This document shows positions 41,601-47,600 of a stretch of 62,000 nt of DNA, in pieces. The stretch comes from Phoronis australis (taxonomy: Eukaryota; Phoronida; Phoronidae). The translations under genes were made by a program, and so were the position numbers. The notes beneath the pieces were generated by a model. The model was not told the DNA's origin. It ran no database searches and saw only the letters and a program-made list of their open reading frames with translations. Every line of letters begins with the position of its first letter. The first letter of the stretch is position 1. The stretch spans positions 1,069,974 to 1,131,973 of the forward strand of contig NMRA01000008.1 in the NCBI GenBank assembly GCA_002633005.1, given 5' to 3'.

Positions 41601-44600
41601 GGTGCGCCACAGTGGCAAGAGCACCCCTAAACAGCCGCCAAGACTGTTGATGTCCAGCCAGGGTAATTTAAGTTTGAATGGTAAACAACTGAAGTAAATT
41701 CCTTTAACATTGGGACACCACAAAAAAGACTTCCACTTGAGTAGAGCACAAACTGTTGCGCACAAGACGAGCCGAGTTGATTAACATATGGTAAAATCTC
41801 ACCAAGTTAGGACACAATAGGACCAACAAGTGAAATTTTGTTTCGTCATTTTTTCAAAAAAGATGTAGCACCAAATTGATTGATTTTCCATGTTCAGGTT
41901 TTGTACCACAACCATCATCAAACAAAGTTTTGAAAATTTGTGGGTATTCACAACAAGGTTAGAAGCCCTTGAATAATGAAGAAAGGGCATTTTGGCAATC
42001 ATTTTGGTCCTAATTTGTTGAGATTTTACCGTAAGTGTATTTCTTTCATCTTCGGAAATTTTGCAACCTAAACTTTTTGTGTGTGAGTCGTTAGAACATC
42101 CCAGAACCAATAGCAGTAGATTGACGATGCGATGATTGAAGGGGTTTAAAAATCTGTGTGAAAATTTACTGTTTTAATATCCATCGTTATCTCACAAACT
42201 CTCATGTAATCTGCGTATGCAAGATGTCCTAGCATCTATGGAACTTACCCCACAACTAACTATATGCTTCGTTTGGCCTAAAAGTTAACCACACATCAAC
42301 CATGGAAAATGCCCAAGATATCATGCAACAATAAAGCTTCTAGTAGAGGAGCTTGTAAATTAATAAGACAGTTCTGGAGGTGTTTCATTCCTTCAATTTC
42401 TGAGCAGTAAAATATCTCTTGCATCATAGCAGAAGAGGAAAAGCGACAATCAGGGCTATCTATAAGTCAAAGAATAGCAGGTGAAATATCTTTTACATGT
42501 GTGTAATAATTAAATTGATATTTTAGTGCAACACGTCTTTTTTCATTGTATTTCAGTCGCTAACTAATAACAACTTGTGTCAACGACTTCATGAACAATA
42601 GATGTGAACGGGTTGCTGAGAATGAAGATCAATTTTGTATTTTGGACTTAAGTTTTAATTATGTTGTGCAAGTAGATAACAATCTGTGTCCCGCGTAAAG
42701 CACATGTCCGAAACTCGTGTGTCACCTAAGTTATGATGAAAGTAAAATAAATTTCATTATTCTATTAAAACTGCAGAAGCACCCTAAATCAATCAACTTG
42801 TGAGTTTTACTTTATGACGTTTTAGCTGGCATCATAACCAATTCCTTGATCAATAAATCCTACTGACCTTAAATTTCCATCACGTTGCCAGTTCACACTT
42901 AAAAGTGTGAACAGGAAATGTGAAACTGCTTATTAGGAGAACAAAAACTATCAAAACTGCATTCAAATTGGAATTCCAAGATTGGATTTTAGGTCTCGAA
43001 AGTTTTGACACCAGTGAAGTGTTTCATACAATTCCAATCATCCATTAAACAAGGAGCATTTTAATCAATTGTACATAAAGTTAGCTTCCGTCCAGTGCCA
43101 CATTGAAGTCAATTTCCGATAATAGAAACACCAAGAGTGCTCACAGGTGACAAATCAATTTCCTCTATCACATACATGTCAACCAATGTGATTTTAACGT
43201 ATTCACCATGTTTTCTTCCTGTGTAGTTTATGTACTTGCTGTGCTTTTCTGTAAAATTTGACAATAAATTTTTCCAACTTTCATTTGGACTTTTTCCTGG
43301 CACTCTCTTCAGTGCAAACAACCTCAGATTTGTGTCGGGTAACTGAAAATTCCCTTAGCGGTTTGACACTCACTGACTCATGCAGACAAACGAGGTTTAC
43401 AAGATTACGCTGTAATTATGTAATACATGCCATTAAACTAGCAGTATTTTGACTCGTTTTCGTTAGTGCTATGGTTTGCTATGTTTTTTACAAAAATTAC
43501 TATGGTTAGATCAAAAAATGTTTGACATGTATGTAATCTTTTCTGAAAACATGCAATCTGTAGCAGACAATGCAATAACATGTCAATCAACAGACTCTCA
43601 CAAGCACAACAGCAAGGCGACCGTGTTATACTTTGAAATAAACCATTTTCTTTAACTGCTGATGCCGGGCACTACAATTCACATGAAGGTTGAACATTTT
43701 TTTAATTACGTGGGGACATTGCGCACGCGATTTTCACAAGAATTTGCACCCTTTCCTTGTAGTTTACACTGCATTAAGAGTAAAAATTATGCTTGAAATC
43801 AGCTGCATCTCCTTCACGTGAACCCTGAAGGACACCAAGTGTAGGCTGTGTTGCGTCGACTTCAGTTTGATCTGGTACGTGTAAGGACGCAGTGTATTGC
43901 ACACGTACATGAATTTATCGATGATTTCAGCAACAGTAAAATGCCGAACAATGTTTAAGACAAAGTCCGTCTTCAAGTGCAAATAAATTCTAAGTTTGCA
44001 TATTGAATACAAGAATAAAACAATGTGAGTGTAATCTTCGTTGTTTTCTACTAATACTGGCAATGAGGGATTGGCAATATTAGCATGTTAAATGATAACA
44101 GTAATTACTTGGTACATAACTGGGCTTTAATCTGACACAGAAAATCAATTAAGAACTTCAGATACAACTGATATACGCATTAAAACTCGTCCATCACCGC
44201 TCAATTTGGCAACCTGCAGCTCGCCAATGCGAGCGCAAATTTTGTTTGGTGACTTGGCGAAAATCCAAAGTCAACATGAAGTCCCCAGGTTTCTGCAAGT
44301 TGCGATCAAGTCAGAAGACTGAATTCCTCAGTTTGCTTAGCTCTAGTCTCACTTCAAGTTTCTGCTAAACTTAATGTGTGTTGTTACATAAACCTGTGGC
44401 CCTAATACTGTCCAGCAACGACCCGACAAAAAGTACCGTCAATCGAATAAACTCTACCAACATCCTTGGTGGAGGAAAATGACACCGTAGGTTCCGAGAT
44501 AAGTACAATTAACAGTGACTACAAAGAATACATCACCATAGTAACAATTAGCCTAGGATTACCTCCAGAACCTAATCAGTTGGCTTTAGACTCATTTTCA

Positions 44601-47600
44601 GTCTATCTGTACTTATGTTTATGGTTGAGGGGACAGCCAAAACACAGTTAAGGGATTATTGTTGAATCGGATAGACTTCATGAAGTTGTTATTATTGTTG
44701 GACGGGATAGACTTCTTGAAGTTGTTAGCTTTTACCGGCGCTATAAAACAATAAATCCACAAAATTTTTTTGATTTTACAACAAATAACCAAACATCGCC
44801 GTTGTCTGCCAGACATTCTCTGAGATTACCGCAAATCATCACATATTTGGCACACGATATGGCTAAACAGTAAATCTCTGTTCCATTAAATTTCTCAACA
44901 AAAGTAAAGATTAAGAACATTTTAGTCTATAACAAGCATGGTTTGCAATGTGTAGGTGTCGCAAAGTCTTCTAATGAAAATTGGAAAATCACCATTTTGA
45001 CAAAATAAGTGGAGAATTATCGCAAAGCCAGTGTCTTTACCGCTTAAATGTTTAAAATTCTCTCTACTTAACTTTACGGCAGAGCGCCCTGCTGCCAGCA
45101 GAGAGATAGTGGGTCTGATATTGCGCTGGTTCTCAAAATTCAGGCATGTTATAACAGACCATTACCCGCTACAGCAAAAGTCTGATATAACGTGCCCACA
45201 TTTTGAGAACCAGTTTGTTGCTCGTTATTCGGTGGAGAAAACTGGTTCTCAAAATTCGGGCATGTTATAACAGACCATTACCCGCTACAGCAAAAGTCTG
45301 ATATAACGTGCCCACATTTTGAGAACCAGTTTGTTGCTCATTATTCGGTGGAGAAAACTGGTTCTCAAAATTCGGGCATGTTATATCAGACCATTACCCG
45401 CTACTCATAGTCTCTGAAAAAATTTCTTCTCTCGCCAAGAATTTCACTTAAACTGGTCATCCAAGCAGGAAATGGAGAAGCATCAGTACATCCTTCCAAT
45501 TCTCACTTGGAGGAAGTAGAAGTTAGGTAGCTCCATTTGTGACGGATGTACAGAGAACATTTCGATCAATAGTGAAAAAAATTTCACCATTTGACCCGAA
45601 GAGCTCGACAATGTGCCACGGGTCACACAATATTTTTTGGTTAGTTTAAGCCTTGTGCAATTGCACAAATTTGATATTAAAGTGAAATACCCAAAATTAG
45701 CTCATTTATTACAATCACTAGCTAAGGGCATAAAAATTTAGGGCAATGTTTTAGGGTCAACTGACAACCAAAAATGTGTACTTTTTGAGAAAAAAATTGA
45801 AAATTATTAAGAAGTTCAAATATGGGTCCTGAAACTAGGGTAGCTGTTTTCCATACATGAATCAACCGGTCCAAGGCGCTAGTCAAATTAGAAGTGATTT
45901 ATGGGCCATGAAAGTAACATGTTACTGCTAGAGACCAGGCTGTACAAATGAGCTTATCGCACTAGCATCGTTTTATGTGCAGTGCAGGGGCTGAAGCAAT
46001 GACAAAAAGTCTGTTTTTTTCAAGTCCAGAAAGCAATTCTCATCTGAGTGAAAAAAAAAACAAGTCGAGATAAACTTTATTGAGATGAAACGCCTAAATC
46101 AAAAGTTAGCTCCTTACTGGGAACACGCTGGTTTATGGCCACCAGAAGTACTAACCTCATCGAAGTTAATATTTTTCATACACTAGTCAGCTAAAACGGG
46201 GTTTAGGTGCTAATGACTGAAATTACTCACAATGGCGTCTGCTCGGTGGTTGAGTTCTTTGGCCATTTTGACATAAACAGTAACTTGGCTGGTTTAGCAT
46301 TGCTGGCGTCGGGGTGTGCGCTCCATGGTTTGGAGTAGCAATGGTCCAGGCTCACCACATCCTGTTCCTGACTCACGAATTGCTGAAGAAACGATGGGGG
46401 CCTCAGGGGGGCATCGCCCGCACCTAGCCGACTGCCAGTGACATCCAGAGAGGACAGCATCACTGAAACACAAAGAAGATGAACGAGCTTCAGACAGAAA
46501 TTTCGATTAAAAGTTGTGAGGATTTCTTGAGTTTTGTCCTAACAAAATCATTACACGAACAACAAAACTTGCATAATTCAGGAACACAGTTCTTCTAGCT
46601 TGTGCTCTCGCCCTTTCTGATAAGTCAAATGTCACCATAATAGGACGAAATCTCTCAGTATGGTTGGAACTGACTAATGCAAGTTTTCCCACAGTATTGA
46701 GAAGAACAAAATTCTGAAAATTCTGTTCCAACCTTTGCATTCTGAGTTCCAGACATTGGAGACCTTGGGTATGAAAAATGAGAAAGCCCTTAGTGTAATG
46801 TTGCGAGTATTTTTAGTTGTGGGAACCTTGAGTTCTGCAATCAAATTAGAAATCTCATCACTGACATTAATTTCAACATTGATTTAATAATCTATTTCGA
46901 AAAAAAAAACAGAAGTTAACAACAATTCCTAGATCTGCTTCACTAAAATTAAAAGTGAATCCAACAATGTATTACCATGGTCACCTGCTAATCAAAAAAC
47001 AACCTTCAAAAAGTCAAGCCAAAACCATTCACTATTTGCACGGGTTCGCCATTATGCTAGAAAACAAGGTGTTGTGTCCAAACTACAATGGTTCTGCAGG
47101 TTTTGAACACGTGCGCTTTCATGCTAAAATGAGGCATTGCGTCTAACCAGCTATGCATAACAATCATTTTTTGCAGCTCTGCCAAAGTGTGCGAGTAGTC
47201 AATGGTCTTCAAAGGTGGCGCTAGACAGGGTTTAAATGTTAACAAACCTTTGACACTCACCCTTGTTTTACACCAGTCCTGGGGTTTGTCTTTCAGTCAT
47301 AATTACGCACTGATGGAACTAGAAAGAAACAATGATACTAAATTCCATTGAAAAAGGAAACTTTAGACTGAGATGGGATAGCCTAGTTCATAAATAGACA
47401 TAATCAGTACCAAGTCTCTAGGCCTAATATAAACCATAGTGATGCACATTACGGCTAGCGCAACCTATTGTTAATAAAGGAAACCATATGTGAACGCAAC
47501 TAAGCTCCTGTCACAAGCCAGGAAACACAAAATACATTAAGTTTTGTACCATAATTACTACCAGACAAAGTTTCGAAAAATTGTGGGCATTCACAACAAT

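Noticed and set aside
43764-44063. 99-codon minus-strand frame
   Set aside because: It has AT-rich composition, no motif and no neighbours on the same strand.
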